NCBI RefSeq assembly: GCF_900110615.1
Contig: NZ_FOEI01000006.1
Location: 1-64,000, forward strand
Reading direction: 5' to 3'
DNA from: Flavobacterium urocaniciphilum
GTDB taxonomy: Bacteria; Bacteroidota; Bacteroidia; Flavobacteriales; Flavobacteriaceae
Length of the DNA: 64,000 nucleotides
Position 1 is the first letter of the stretch, and the number at the start of each line of letters is the position of its first letter. The notes below the pieces were generated by a model that was given only the letters and a program-made list of their open reading frames with translations, was not told the origin of the DNA and made no database searches. Shown here piece after piece: positions 52,908 to 63,312 of this stretch. The position numbers and the translations under genes were made by a program.

Positions 52908-55385
52908 TTATTGTATTCTCTTTATTAATATGCTACCACCGCCGTGAAACACAATTTTATCATTACCATCAAAATACATGTTTTTTAAACCATATGATAT
53001 ATTTGCAGAATTAGTATCAGTATCTTTAAATATTCCATTATTCGCAAATGTTGAATCAATAATCCCTAAATTATTTATTTTAATAATAGTTGAATTGTCG
53101 CCACCTGTATAAGAAAAACCTCCAATATAATAATCATTTCCTTTAGCTAACACTTTTGAAGCATTAAAATCAGGTATAATTGTTTCAACATCTAAATAAC
53201 CATTCGTACCAAAATTTGTGTCTAAAGTTCCATTGGTATTAATCTGAACTAATCTTTTATTTGAATACACTAATAATTTTCCGTTATCCTGAATAACAAT
53301 ATTCAATTTATTGGTTGGCTGGTTGAAAAATGGAACCATATTAACCATTCCGTTGGTACCAAATGTTGTATCAAAAACACCTGTATTATTTACTTTTGAT
53401 AATGTAATTATTTGATTTGCAACATTAAAAACATCCAATTTTAAACTAACGGTATAATTATATCCTAAATTATCGCTAATAATTTCTTCTGTATTTTCTA
53501 AACTCGGATATGAAGAATAATTGGAAATGTTTAATAAAATAGGATCATTATAATTAGTATCACTTTGACCGTTAGTATTGAATTTTTCTAAAAGAATTTT
53601 TGGTTCTGGATTCGTAATGTATGAGGCAACAACATATTTATTATCTGATGTTATTTGTAACCCAAAAATATTCATTAAATTTTTCTTTTTAACACTACCT
53701 AAATTACCAAAAGTATAATCGATTTTACCATTTTGATCGAATTTAGAAATAAGTGTCTTATATCCGTTTGTTATAGTTGAAGTCATACTACAAATTAAAT
53801 TTCCATCGTTGTCAATTCTGAAATCTCTAACGTTGGGAATTTTCCCATTCAAACCAAATGCTGTATTTACTTTAAAATTCGAATCTAATTGATATAAATC
53901 GCCAGTAAAAGAATTGTCATTTACATAGGTTAATCCGTAATATATATTGTTCTGCTTTATGATTTTATTTAAAACTAAGTTGGTGTAATTATTATAACAC
54001 GCTGTAGGAAATGAATTCGAATTTGTTGAAGGAATGCTCAAAAAAGTAGAAGTTCCACCCAAACAGTTGCTAAATTTTACTACGGCATGTACTTTTGTTA
54101 ATGCAGATCCTAAAACCATATCTGAAGGTTTTATTGTAGCGGAAATAATTTCTGATTCAAAAAGTGTATAATCTGTAGGGAATTGAAAAGATGTCGAATT
54201 TTGAAGTGTAAAACTATTGTCTAAAGAAAAGCAAAAACTCCATAATCCTGTTTTTCTGGTAATGATATTATATTGAGCATCATAACTTCTTTTAAATGCC
54301 GAACCATAAATATAAACGCGTTCATTAATATTGTCATAAGCCATACAATTGATTTCTTCATCTTCAGGAACATAAGTTGAAGGATTGTATTGATAAAAAC
54401 CTAAAGATTTAATAAATGCTCCAGGAATAACACCATTTGAAGCAGAAGTGTCTAAGATACCGTTTGAAGTATATTTGAAAACAGAAAAATTGTATGAGTA
54501 CAGATTTGAAAATCCGAAATCGCCGCCTGTTGTATATGCTTTTCCTCCAATTAAAATACTACCATCTGTGGTTAAAATCATCGAATTTCCTGTATTATCA
54601 TAATTGTTAATATCTTTAATTACGATTCCGTTAGAACCAAAATTGGTATCGGTTGTACCATTAGTATTTAAACGAGTTATGAAAAAATCTATAGTATTTC
54701 CGTTTAAACAATTTCCAGCTATTAAAATTTTACCATCTGGTTGAATTGCCAATGAAGTTGGTTTTGTAGTTTGTGCTATTTGAAAAATATAAAACCCTTT
54801 TTGATTGAAAGTTCTGTCTAAATATCCTTCTGCAGTGTATCTAATTATTACACCATTTGTTCCACTATAACCTAAAACTACAATTTTATTATCCGATTGT
54901 AATTTTATAGCCACACCTTCTTCATCTGTTTCTTTGGTGTCGAAGATTATTTTCCCATCATAATTTAAGGCATTTCCAGCAGCTATTTCAGTATTATTAG
55001 TTGTTTTCGAAATATAAATGGCTTTATTGTTGTCTTCTTTAGAAGTATATCCGGTTGTAAATAAAATATTGCTTGCATTATACAAACCATCTTTAACAAC
55101 GGTTTTATTGTTCCAAACAGTGTTAGAATTTTGTATTCCATTAGTACTATTAATAACTGGCAAAATACCACCATTAACTAAATCATTTCCTAAATGCGTA
55201 AGTGTTCCAGTGCTTGTAAAAAGTGCTTTAATTGTTCCTCTTGGATTACCATCACCATTATAATAAGTAATTTTAGAAGCTTTATTTATACCATTATTTC
55301 CAAAACTAGTATCTAAAATCCCTTGTTGTGCGTGTAATATTTGAAAAGCAAATAGTAGACAAATTAAATTATATTTAAATTTCAT
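52908..55385 (-). CDS. secreted delta-60 repeat protein
   Basis: An 825-residue exported protein (signal peptide of about 19 residues, LHAQQG). It contains many delta-60 repeats, recognisable as LDTSFGNNGI, DRTFNQKGF, TDTNFGSNGIV, DTTFGTNGM and LDTNFGTNG, each preceded by a beta strand such as SLAIQPDGKILIAG. These form a beta-propeller-like surface. No clear T9SS sorting tail at its end (IVFHGGGSILIKRIQ). It is 2 bp from the upstream gene, an operon of two related proteins. Confidence 0.82.
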   Translation of the reverse strand: MKFKYNLICLLFAFQILHAQQGILDTSFGNNGINKASKITYYNGDGNPRGTIKALFTSTGTLTHLGNDLVNGGILPVINSTNGIQNSNTVWNNKTVVKDGLYNASNILFTTGYTSKEDNNKAIYISKTTNNTEIAAGNALNYDGKIIFDTKETDEEGVAIKLQSDNKIVVLGYSGTNGVIIRYTAEGYLDRTFNQKGFYIFQIAQTTKPTSLAIQPDGKILIAGNCLNGNTIDFFITRLNTNGTTDTNFGSNGIVIKDINNYDNTGNSMILTTDGSILIGGKAYTTGGDFGFSNLYSYNFSVFKYTSNGILDTSASNGVIPGAFIKSLGFYQYNPSTYVPEDEEINCMAYDNINERVYIYGSAFKRSYDAQYNIITRKTGLWSFCFSLDNSFTLQNSTSFQFPTDYTLFESEIISATIKPSDMVLGSALTKVHAVVKFSNCLGGTSTFLSIPSTNSNSFPTACYNNYTNLVLNKIIKQNNIYYGLTYVNDNSFTGDLYQLDSNFKVNTAFGLNGKIPNVRDFRIDNDGNLICSMTSTITNGYKTLISKFDQNGKIDYTFGNLGSVKKKNLMNIFGLQITSDNKYVVASYITNPEPKILLEKFNTNGQSDTNYNDPILLNISNYSSYPSLENTEEIISDNLGYNYTVSLKLDVFNVANQIITLSKVNNTGVFDTTFGTNGMVNMVPFFNQPTNKLNIVIQDNGKLLVYSNKRLVQINTNGTLDTNFGTNGYLDVETIIPDFNASKVLAKGNDYYIGGFSYTGGDNSTIIKINNLGIIDSTFANNGIFKDTDTNSANISYGLKNMYFDGNDKIVFHGGGSILIKRIQ

Positions 55386-55387
55386 GA

Positions 55388-56920
55388 TTATTTTTTTATT
55401 ATTTTAAAAGTATTAAGATAATTGTCTGAAGAAATTTTAAGGAAATATATCCCAGTAGCATATTTTTCTAATTCATTAATTGTTAATGTGTTATTATTTA
55501 CATTAGAAAAATTAGAAGAATAAATTTCTGTACCATTTATGTTATACAAAGAAATCTTTCCATTTGATACATCAAGATTTTTAAAATCAATGGTAAAACT
55601 TTCTGAAAAAGGATTTGGATAAATAATTGATTTGTCTGAAATATCATCTAAACTTGTAATTGAAAGAAATTGATTTTCAATTAAATAAGCATTAATATAG
55701 TAATCATTCAGATTTACGGTTCTATGATAAGCTACATATAATTTATCGTTTAAAACTTTTGCTTTAGCGATAGGTGTGAAGTCGTTTATTAGATCAATTG
55801 AAATGTTTCCAAAAGTAGTGTTTATACTACCATCTGAATTTATTAATGATGTTGTAATAAAATTATCATTATTATTGTTTTCACTAATTTGAGTAACTAA
55901 AAATTTATTATTGTCTAGAAATTGAACATTTTGTAATCTTAAATCACAACCTAAACAATTGTTGAATTGAATATAACCAGTTGAATTAAAATTCAATAAA
56001 AGATTACCATTCATGTCAATTTTATAAATTCTTGCATATCCAATGTTTTGAGCTGTCATATAACTTCCATTTACTAACATTATTATGGAATTATCTGCAA
56101 GAACTTTAAAATCACTAGCATAAAGATTACTTTCTGTAGCATTTGGGTTATATGGCATGTTAATTCTTTTAATTCCAAAACTCGAATCAAAAACACCATT
56201 TGCACTATACTTTGCGATAATTACTTTGTTCGAATTAAAATTTGGATTAGATGAATCTCCTATGCATATAATTGAATTATCACTTAAAATTTGAGCGGAT
56301 GTGAACTTTTCAAAAGTATTGTTGTCATCCAATGTTGTGATGCCATTAATTCCAAAAGAAAGGTCGTGAAAACCATCTGAATTTAGTTTTTCAATACAAA
56401 AATCATTTACTGTATTTCCAAATAACAAAATTTGCTGATTTGGTGTTAGCAACATTTTGTTAATGTTTTTAGATTCTACAGTAACCTTTCCGTTAAAACC
56501 AAAATCAGTATCAATTGAACCATTAGAATGTAAACGAGTTAAAACGCCACGTGAATTATTTGCTGTATTTCCAGCAATTAAAATTTTACCATCATTTTGG
56601 ATAACAACTGAAGTTGGATTTGAGTTTTGGTACGAATCGAAATTTAAAATAATTTTTCCGTTGATTCCGAAAGTGTTATCGAAACTACCATCTTCATTGT
56701 ATTTGATGATTGCAAAACCATCTAAATTGGAGTTTAAAGTAATCTTACTATTTCCAAATAATAAAACTTTACCATTTTGTAAAAGTTGTAAATCACTAAA
56801 TAAATCATAGTCATAAGCATAATCTGTACTTATGGTTCCATTCGTGCCAAAATTTGGATTTATTTGTTGACTATAACCAATTATTGGTAACAATAATAGG
56901 AGTAAAATCTTTTTGATCAT
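55388..56920 (-). CDS. secreted delta-60 repeat protein with T9SS type A sorting domain
   Basis: A 510-residue exported protein from ATG 56920 (MIKKILLLLLLPIIGYSQ), chosen because it gives a clean signal peptide. Delta-60 repeats (FDNTFGINGKI, IDTDFGFNGKV, HDLSFGINGIT, FDSSFGIKRI) are followed by a type A T9SS sorting domain: IIYPNPFSESFTIDF...YATGIYFLKI...KIIKK. Such proteins are exported and anchored on the cell surface. First gene of the two-gene operon. Confidence 0.86.
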   Translation of the reverse strand: MIKKILLLLLLPIIGYSQQINPNFGTNGTISTDYAYDYDLFSDLQLLQNGKVLLFGNSKITLNSNLDGFAIIKYNEDGSFDNTFGINGKIILNFDSYQNSNPTSVVIQNDGKILIAGNTANNSRGVLTRLHSNGSIDTDFGFNGKVTVESKNINKMLLTPNQQILLFGNTVNDFCIEKLNSDGFHDLSFGINGITTLDDNNTFEKFTSAQILSDNSIICIGDSSNPNFNSNKVIIAKYSANGVFDSSFGIKRINMPYNPNATESNLYASDFKVLADNSIIMLVNGSYMTAQNIGYARIYKIDMNGNLLLNFNSTGYIQFNNCLGCDLRLQNVQFLDNNKFLVTQISENNNNDNFITTSLINSDGSINTTFGNISIDLINDFTPIAKAKVLNDKLYVAYHRTVNLNDYYINAYLIENQFLSITSLDDISDKSIIYPNPFSESFTIDFKNLDVSNGKISLYNINGTEIYSSNFSNVNNNTLTINELEKYATGIYFLKISSDNYLNTFKIIKK

Positions 56921-57048
56921 TAATTTTTGTTTTTGATGTTTTACTTTAAGATTTTTAAAATTCACCTTTCAGAACAAATGGTAAATTTGAATGAAGTGTT
57001 TCTTTGTCAGTTTATTACTTTCGTAATGCAGTAATGTTAAATCTCAGA

Positions 57049-57081
57049 CAAATATAACATAAAATAGTAATTTCTTACAAA
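57049..57081 (-). promoter_or_regulatory. promoter of the delta-60 operon
   Basis: Minus strand TTTG (57078-57081), 21 bases, TATATTTG (57049-57056). Fits the Bacteroidota consensus and lies about 130 bases before the start codon. Confidence 0.65.
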
Positions 57082-57227
57082 ATATAACAAGTAATTTTCG
57101 AGTAATTCTAAATAAGCTATAAGCTGTTATATAATTTAACTAATTTAAAAATTGCCTCAAAAAATGTCATAAAAATTTCATTCAGATAAAAAAATAACAA
57201 GCAAAATGTTTTGAGAATTTTAGAAAA

Positions 57228-57256
57228 AAAAAGAGCGACATTTCTGTCGCTCTTCG
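57228..57256 (-). terminator. intrinsic terminator of purL
   Basis: AAAGAGCGACA-TTTC-TGTCGCTCTT, directly after the purL stop; same hairpin as at 52855. Confidence 0.88.
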
Positions 57257-57258
57257 TA

Positions 57259-60200
57259 TTATTTATTTTGGTTTTCTATCCATTTTCTTGCGTTAACAAA
57301 GGCTTCTAACCATGGCGTAACTTCGTCTTTCTGGTTTCTTTCTGGGTAATTCGCCCAGTTCCAAGGGAAAGTAGAACGCTCAATATGTGGCATCGTAACT
57401 AAATGTCTTCCCGTTGCATCACATAACATTGCTGTGTTATAATCGGAACCATTCGGATTAGCAGGATAACCTTCATAACCGTATTTCGCTACAATATTAT
57501 AGTTGTCTTCGCTCATTGGTAAATTAAATTTTCCTTCACCATGCGAAATCCAAACTCCTAATGTTAAACCTTCTAAACTAGAAAGCATCACCGAATTGTT
57601 CTTTTGAATTTTTACAGAAGTAAAACCACTTTCGTGTTTATGAGAATCGTTGTGTTTCATTTTTCCATGAACTTCATGTTCCGGATTAATTAACTCTAAT
57701 TCCATCATTAACTGACAACCATTACAAATTCCTACCGAAAGGGTATCTTCTCTTTTAAAGAAGTTTTTCAAGGCTGTATTGGCTTTTTCGTTGTATAAGA
57801 AAGCACCTGCCCAACCTTTAGCCGAACCTAATACATCCGAGTTAGAGAATCCACCAACAGCTCCAATAAACTGAATGTCTTCTAATGTTTCACGACCAGA
57901 AATTAAATCGGTCATGTGAACGTCTTTTACATCAAAACCAGCTAAATACATAGCGTTTGCCATTTCTCTTTCAGAATTACTTCCTTTTTCACGAATTATC
58001 GCTGCTTTTGGTCGGTCATTGCGAGAAGCTGGCGACGAAGCAATCTGTTCTAAATTGCCACTAAAGTTTTCTGGGAACTTAAACTGTAACGGTTGATTTG
58101 CAAAGTTTTCAAAACGCTCTTTTGCTTTTCCGTTTTTAGTTTGTTTTTGATCTAATAAATAAGACGTTTCAAACCACGTTTTTCTGTAAGCTTTAACGTC
58201 AAAAGTAAAGGTATCATTAAAGTTTGAAAGCGTTACCGTTTCAGAATGATTTACCGTTCCGATATTGAAAATTTCAATTCCGTTTGCATTAAATACCGCT
58301 TCTACTTCAGCATCTGCTTGGAATACTACAGCAATATTTTCAGAAAATAATAATTTCGTAGTATCGGCTTCGTTAATTGAAGATAAATTTAAGTTGGCTC
58401 CTAAATTAACATCTGCAAAACACATTTCTAATAAAGTAGTTACTAAACCACCACTTCCTACATCGTGTCCGGCTTTAATTTTTCTTGCTTTAATTAAATC
58501 TTGTAAGGTATTAAATGCTTTTTTGAAATAATCAGCATTTTTAATAGTTGGCGTTTCATTTCCAACTTTATTTAAGATTTGATTGAACGATGAACCACCT
58601 AATTTAAAGGCATCTTGCGATAAATTTAAATAATAAATGTTGCCACCGTTATGTTGTAAAACTGGTTCTACAACTTTAGTAATATTAGAACAATTTCCAG
58701 CTGCAGAAATGATAACCGTTCCTGGTGCAATTACTTCGTCATTTGGATATTTTTGTTTCATTGAAAGTGAATCTTTTCCTGTTGGAATGTTGATTCCTAA
58801 TTCGATAGCAAAATCAGAACATCCTTTTACGGCATCATATAAACGAGCGTCTTCACCTTCGTTTTTACAAGCCCACATCCAGTTAGCAGATAAAGAAACC
58901 GATTGTAAACCATCTTTTAATGGAGCCCAAACAATGTTAGAAAGTGATTCTGCTATGGCATTTCTACTTCCAGCAACAGGATCAATTAAAGCAGAAATAG
59001 GAGCGTGCCCAATAGAAGTAGCAATTCCTTCTTTTCCTTTAAAATCTAATGCCATTACACCTACATTGTTTAATGGTAATTGTAACGGTCCTGCGCATTG
59101 TTGTTTCGCCACTCTACCACCAACACAACGGTCTACTTTATTGGTTAACCAATCTTTACAAGCAACCGCTTCTAAACGCAATACTTGTTCTAAATAGGTT
59201 GGGATGTTTGTTGCAGAATATTCGGCATTACTATAATTTCTAGCAACTGATTTGTCTGTCATGATTGTTTTTGGCGAACTTCCAAAAAAGTCTTCCAAAG
59301 CATAGTCCATTGGTTTTGCACCAGTAGTTTTCGATTCGAATGTAAATCTATGATCGTTCGTTACATCACCAACTTGATACATTGGAGAACGTTCTCTGTC
59401 TGCTATTTTTTGTAACGTATCGATGTCTTTTTCACCAATTACTAATCCCATTCTTTCTTGAGATTCGTTTCCGATGATTTCTTTTGCAGAAAGCGTTGGG
59501 TCGCCCACTGGTAATTTATCTAAATCGATTAATCCACCTGTTTCTTCTACTAATTCAGATAAACAGTTTAAGTGTCCACCTGCACCGTGATCGTGAATAG
59601 AAACAATCGGATTGTTATCGCTTTCTACTAAACCACGAATGGCATTAGCAGCACGTTTTTGCATTTCTGGATTAGAACGTTGTATAGCGTTTAATTCAAT
59701 TCCTGAACCAAAAGCTCCAGTATCTGCTGAAGAAACAGCAGCACCACCCATTCCAATTCTATAGTTTTCTCCACCAAGAATAACAATTTTATCGCCTTCT
59801 TGAGGTTTCTTTTTAATGGCTTGATCTAATTTTCCATAACCAATTCCACCCGCTTGCATAATTACTTTATCGTAACCAACTTTTCTGTTAGCTTCTTCAT
59901 GCTCGAATGTTAAGATAGAACCTGTAATTAGCGGTTGTCCGAATTTATTACCAAAATCTGAAGCTCCGTTTGAAGCTTTAATTAAGATGTCCATTGGTGT
60001 TTGGTACAACCATTTTCTTTCGTCCATTGCTTTTTCCCATGGACGTTCTTCATTTAAACGAGAGTAAGAAGTCATGTACACCGCTGTTCCTGCTAAAGGT
60101 AATGAACCTTGTCCACCTGCTAAACGGTCGCGGATTTCTCCACCAGAACCTGTTGCAGCTCCGTTAAAAGGCTCTACAGTAGTAGGGAAGTTGTGTGTTT

Positions 60201-60939
60201 CTGCTTTTAAAGATAAAACAGAATCGAATGCTGACTCTTGGTAAAAATCAGGTTTGTCTGCGCTTTTTGGTGCGAATTGCGTTACTTTCGGACCTTTAAC
60301 AAACGCTACGTTATCTTTATATGCTGATACAATATCGTTAGGATGTGTTTCAGATGTTTTTTTGATTAATTTGAATAATGATGTTGGTTTTTCTTCGCCA
60401 TCAACAATAAATGTTCCGTTGAAAATTTTATGGCGACAGTGTTCTGAATTGGCTTGTGAGAAAGCAAAGATTTCAGAATCGGTTAATTTTCTACCTAATT
60501 TAGTAGATAAATTATTTAAATATTCTACTTCTTCCGGACTCAACGCTAAACCTTCTTGTTGGTTGTACGCCTCGATATCTTCAATATCTAAAATAGCTTC
60601 CGGTTGAATGTTAATTGTATAAATTTCTTGATTTAATTCTGAATACTTTTGAGATAACATCGGATCGAAATCATTGAAATCGGCTGAAACTTTTTCGAAT
60701 TCTTCAATTCTGATAATTCCAGAAATACCCATATTTTGAGTAATTTCAACAGCATTTGTACTCCAAGGTGTTACCATTGCGGCACGTGGACCAACAAAAA
60801 AATCCGCTAATACGGATTTATCTATTTTATGTGCGTCGCCAAAAAGCCAGTTTAATTTGTTGATGTCTTCTGATGAAATCTCGTTTTGCGTTTGTACGGC
60901 AAATACGATGTTGGATTGGTTCCCGAAGAAATGAATCAT
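57259..60939 (-). CDS. purL: phosphoribosylformylglycinamidine synthase (large type)
   Basis: A 1226-residue fused enzyme of purine synthesis (FGAR to FGAM). It has the N-terminal PurS-like part, SEHCRHKIFNG, ETHNFPTTVEPFNGAATGSGG, GGIGYGKLDQ, SIHDHGAGGHLNCLSEL and NIPTGKDSLSM, and a C-terminal glutaminase with VGICNGCQLMMEL (catalytic cysteine) and SHGEGKF and HIERSTFP. In the linker before the glutaminase, at about residue 965, EQIASSPASRNDRP is encoded by a palindromic repeat. Monocistronic. Confidence 0.95.
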   Translation of the reverse strand: MIHFFGNQSNIVFAVQTQNEISSEDINKLNWLFGDAHKIDKSVLADFFVGPRAAMVTPWSTNAVEITQNMGISGIIRIEEFEKVSADFNDFDPMLSQKYSELNQEIYTINIQPEAILDIEDIEAYNQQEGLALSPEEVEYLNNLSTKLGRKLTDSEIFAFSQANSEHCRHKIFNGTFIVDGEEKPTSLFKLIKKTSETHPNDIVSAYKDNVAFVKGPKVTQFAPKSADKPDFYQESAFDSVLSLKAETHNFPTTVEPFNGAATGSGGEIRDRLAGGQGSLPLAGTAVYMTSYSRLNEERPWEKAMDERKWLYQTPMDILIKASNGASDFGNKFGQPLITGSILTFEHEEANRKVGYDKVIMQAGGIGYGKLDQAIKKKPQEGDKIVILGGENYRIGMGGAAVSSADTGAFGSGIELNAIQRSNPEMQKRAANAIRGLVESDNNPIVSIHDHGAGGHLNCLSELVEETGGLIDLDKLPVGDPTLSAKEIIGNESQERMGLVIGEKDIDTLQKIADRERSPMYQVGDVTNDHRFTFESKTTGAKPMDYALEDFFGSSPKTIMTDKSVARNYSNAEYSATNIPTYLEQVLRLEAVACKDWLTNKVDRCVGGRVAKQQCAGPLQLPLNNVGVMALDFKGKEGIATSIGHAPISALIDPVAGSRNAIAESLSNIVWAPLKDGLQSVSLSANWMWACKNEGEDARLYDAVKGCSDFAIELGINIPTGKDSLSMKQKYPNDEVIAPGTVIISAAGNCSNITKVVEPVLQHNGGNIYYLNLSQDAFKLGGSSFNQILNKVGNETPTIKNADYFKKAFNTLQDLIKARKIKAGHDVGSGGLVTTLLEMCFADVNLGANLNLSSINEADTTKLLFSENIAVVFQADAEVEAVFNANGIEIFNIGTVNHSETVTLSNFNDTFTFDVKAYRKTWFETSYLLDQKQTKNGKAKERFENFANQPLQFKFPENFSGNLEQIASSPASRNDRPKAAIIREKGSNSEREMANAMYLAGFDVKDVHMTDLISGRETLEDIQFIGAVGGFSNSDVLGSAKGWAGAFLYNEKANTALKNFFKREDTLSVGICNGCQLMMELELINPEHEVHGKMKHNDSHKHESGFTSVKIQKNNSVMLSSLEGLTLGVWISHGEGKFNLPMSEDNYNIVAKYGYEGYPANPNGSDYNTAMLCDATGRHLVTMPHIERSTFPWNWANYPERNQKDEVTPWLEAFVNARKWIENQNK
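58015..58046. repeat. dispersed palindromic repeat, copy 3, inside the purL coding region
   Basis: GTCATTGCGAG-AAGCTGGCGAC-GAAGCAATCT; in frame within purL it encodes the IASSPASRND-type peptide just before the glutaminase domain. Other copies at 6029 and 40598 are intergenic. Confidence 0.85.
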
Positions 60940-61040
60940 ATTAATGTAGTTTTATTCCGTTGCGCGCCATACAATTTGGTTCGCCTCGGGTGTGTTGTTG
61001 TTTTTGAAAGTGCAAAGTTAAACTTTCTTCTTTAAGTAGA

Positions 61041-61069
61041 AAAAAAAAGAGCGGTAAAAACCGCTCAAA
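61041..61069 (-). terminator. intrinsic terminator
   Basis: AAAAAAGAGCGGT-AAAA-ACCGCTCAAAATTT, a stem of about 7 bp downstream of the beta-helix gene. Confidence 0.75.
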
Positions 61070-61078
61070 ATTTGAAAA

Positions 61079-62638
61079 TTATGGTAAATATTCATAGGCA
61101 CCTATATCTGATGAGGTAGCTCGTGAATTTCCTAATATATCATTAAAGGTTGAAAAGGCTACATTCGCATTGTTTCTTGCAATAGAATTCTCACCAATTT
61201 TAAAGTTGTTTTTGTTGGTGTTTACAAATTCAGGCTTGTTAATCAATGAAGTAGAAGCGATAAAACAACCTGCGTATTTCGTAGTATCGTTGAAATTATA
61301 CAACGGATTACTCGCAAATTGATTATTGAAATCGATGAATTTAATTAAGCAATTATCAAACTTATAATTAAATGTGTTTCCGGTTTTCTCTATCGCAATT
61401 CCTAAATTAGTAGAACCGTAAAATATACAGTTTTTAAAGTTTGCTTGTGTTAAAGCATACGCCGCCGCTCCATCATAATCGTCCATTACCAAACACGTTT
61501 GACTAGGAGCGCCCCAATAGTTAGCAAATGTACAATGTGTGAAATCGTAACTACCACCAAAAGTACAAGCGATACTTGCCTGTCCGCAGTTGTTTACTAC
61601 CACATTTCTACCTACCATTTTACCTGTTCGAGCTAAAATACCCACATTCGCACAATTGTAAATTTGTACATCTTGCATGTCGATAGTTGGAGTAGGAGTA
61701 CCATCGTTTCCAGATACTAACATTCCAACTGTAGCATTTTTGATGGTTAAATGATTGATAGTATTACCGTTACTTCCTGGTAAAAACCAAACGGTTCCCC
61801 ATTGTCCAGCAACGTCAGCATAACCTGGTTCTAAACGATCACCTTCAAAAGTTACTTCGTTATCTATAATTACATTTCCATCGGTGTCATAAGTACTTAA
61901 TGCGCCGTTTACTTCTAAACTGGCATTGTCGGCAACAATTAATCCCGAATTAGCATGAAAATGTACTTTTGTACCTGCATCTACAACCAAGGTTTCATTT
62001 TCTGGAATTTTCGCATAACCATACACTACATAAGGTTTGTTTTTGGTCCAATGCAATTCGTCGCCGTTGGTTGGGTCGGTGTGACTTAAATTGGTTCCTG
62101 TTATGTCAATCGGATTTCCATCACCATCCACACCTAAATTAATTTGTTCGTACGTATAATTATTCGGACTACCCGTTCTTTCAGGATAAATGAAAACCGC
62201 ATCTTGAATTAAGGTTACTAATTCTACTTTTTGGAAATTTACTGAATTTCCAAATTCAATTCTGTCGGTATATAAAAAATCAGTTGGATTGGCATCCGCT
62301 ACATCTGCAGTAACTTCAATAAAAACAAACATGCTGTCTTTAGCTAATAACTCTACGTTTTGAAATTCTTTTCCCGGAACGCCATCTACCATTAATCGGT
62401 ATTTTGAGGCTTGTCCTTTTCCTAATCGAACATTAGGAATTGAAATGTTTTTGTCGCTCGTATTATATACTTTTAAGGTGTAAGTACTCGAACCAATATT
62501 TGTGAAAACCGTATCTAAATAAACCGTTTCTTTCGAAAAACGAAGTTCTCCAATGCTCGATTCAAAATCAAGCTCGTTTCTACAAGAAGTAACAAAAAGT
62601 AAGGTAAATAGACTTAAAATTAAATATAGTTGACGCAT
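61079..62638 (-). CDS. lipoprotein with right-handed parallel beta-helix
   Basis: A 519-residue lipoprotein (lipobox LFVTSC near residue 19). An N-terminal Ig-like beta domain (SKETVYLDTVFTNIGSSTYTLKVYN) is followed by a series of short beta-helix rungs (TVGMLVSGNDG, MQDVQIYNCANVGILARTG, VVVNNCGQASIAC, FKNCIFYGSTNLGIAIEK). The C-terminus ends SDIGAYEYLP, common in Bacteroidota surface lipoproteins with choice-of-anchor domains. Exported; ligand unknown. Confidence 0.84.
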   Translation of the reverse strand: MRQLYLILSLFTLLFVTSCRNELDFESSIGELRFSKETVYLDTVFTNIGSSTYTLKVYNTSDKNISIPNVRLGKGQASKYRLMVDGVPGKEFQNVELLAKDSMFVFIEVTADVADANPTDFLYTDRIEFGNSVNFQKVELVTLIQDAVFIYPERTGSPNNYTYEQINLGVDGDGNPIDITGTNLSHTDPTNGDELHWTKNKPYVVYGYAKIPENETLVVDAGTKVHFHANSGLIVADNASLEVNGALSTYDTDGNVIIDNEVTFEGDRLEPGYADVAGQWGTVWFLPGSNGNTINHLTIKNATVGMLVSGNDGTPTPTIDMQDVQIYNCANVGILARTGKMVGRNVVVNNCGQASIACTFGGSYDFTHCTFANYWGAPSQTCLVMDDYDGAAAYALTQANFKNCIFYGSTNLGIAIEKTGNTFNYKFDNCLIKFIDFNNQFASNPLYNFNDTTKYAGCFIASTSLINKPEFVNTNKNNFKIGENSIARNNANVAFSTFNDILGNSRATSSDIGAYEYLP

Positions 62639-62863
62639 TTTTGTGATTTTTTATTTTTTTATTTCGCCACGAAATCGAAGATTCAGCAAAGTTAATTGTC
62701 GAATTTTTTTAATTTTAAAATTGTGAATTTATTTCGAATTAATTATCTACAAAGTCGATACAAATCAAATTTTGACAAATTTTTAATTCGTGAATTCGTG
62801 GCAACAAAATCTATAACGAAAAAAAGCAGCTTTTCTTATGCTTTTATTCGAAATATTAATTTG

Positions 62864-62871
62864 TAACTTTG
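62864..62871 (+). promoter_or_regulatory. candidate -7 box
   Basis: TAACTTTG fits TAnnTTTG and lies 16 bases before the thioesterase start; no clear -33 TTTG at the right distance. Confidence 0.35.
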
Positions 62872-62886
62872 TAAAAATAACGATTT

Positions 62887-63312
62887 ATGTTTAATAAAGA
62901 AGAATTTTTAAAACTTTGTAACGAGTGGTCTAAAAACACTTTGATGCAAACGCTTGAAATTGAGTATATTGATGCAGGTGAGGATTTTTTAAAAGCTCAA
63001 ATGCCTGTAAATTCTAGAGTACACCAACCAATGGGTTTATTACACGGTGGTGCTACAGTTGCATTAGCAGAAAGTGTGGGTAGTGCAGCTTCTTTAATGT
63101 TTATTAATCCAGAAAAACAAGAAGTACGTGGTATTGAAATTAGCGCCAATCATTTACGAAGTAAGCGTGAAGGTATGGTGTATTGTACGGCGAAAATTAT
63201 CCATAAAGGAGCAAGTATTCATTTGTGGGAAATTAAAATTGTGGATGAAAACGACAAATTAATTTCTTTATGCAAATTGTCTAATATGGTTTTATCTAGA
63301 AGAGATCGATAA
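62887..63312 (+). CDS. PaaI-family hotdog thioesterase
   Basis: A 141-residue acyl-CoA thioesterase: VHQPMGLLHGGATVALAESVGS holds the family's HGG and catalytic acidic residue, followed by IEISANHLRSKREGMVYCTA. It overlaps the isochorismate synthase start (TAATG), so it probably acts as the DHNA-CoA thioesterase (MenI role) of menaquinone synthesis; that is inferred from context. Confidence 0.9.
   Translation: MFNKEEFLKLCNEWSKNTLMQTLEIEYIDAGEDFLKAQMPVNSRVHQPMGLLHGGATVALAESVGSAASLMFINPEKQEVRGIEISANHLRSKREGMVYCTAKIIHKGASIHLWEIKIVDENDKLISLCKLSNMVLSRRDR

Noticed and set aside
52576..57081. Similarity of the promoter at 52576-52605 to that at 57049-57081 as a possible third attI locus
   Set aside because: Only the promoter part (TTTGTAAGAAATTACT and TATATTTG) is shared; the AACTTGTTTATATACG core is not present at 57 kb.
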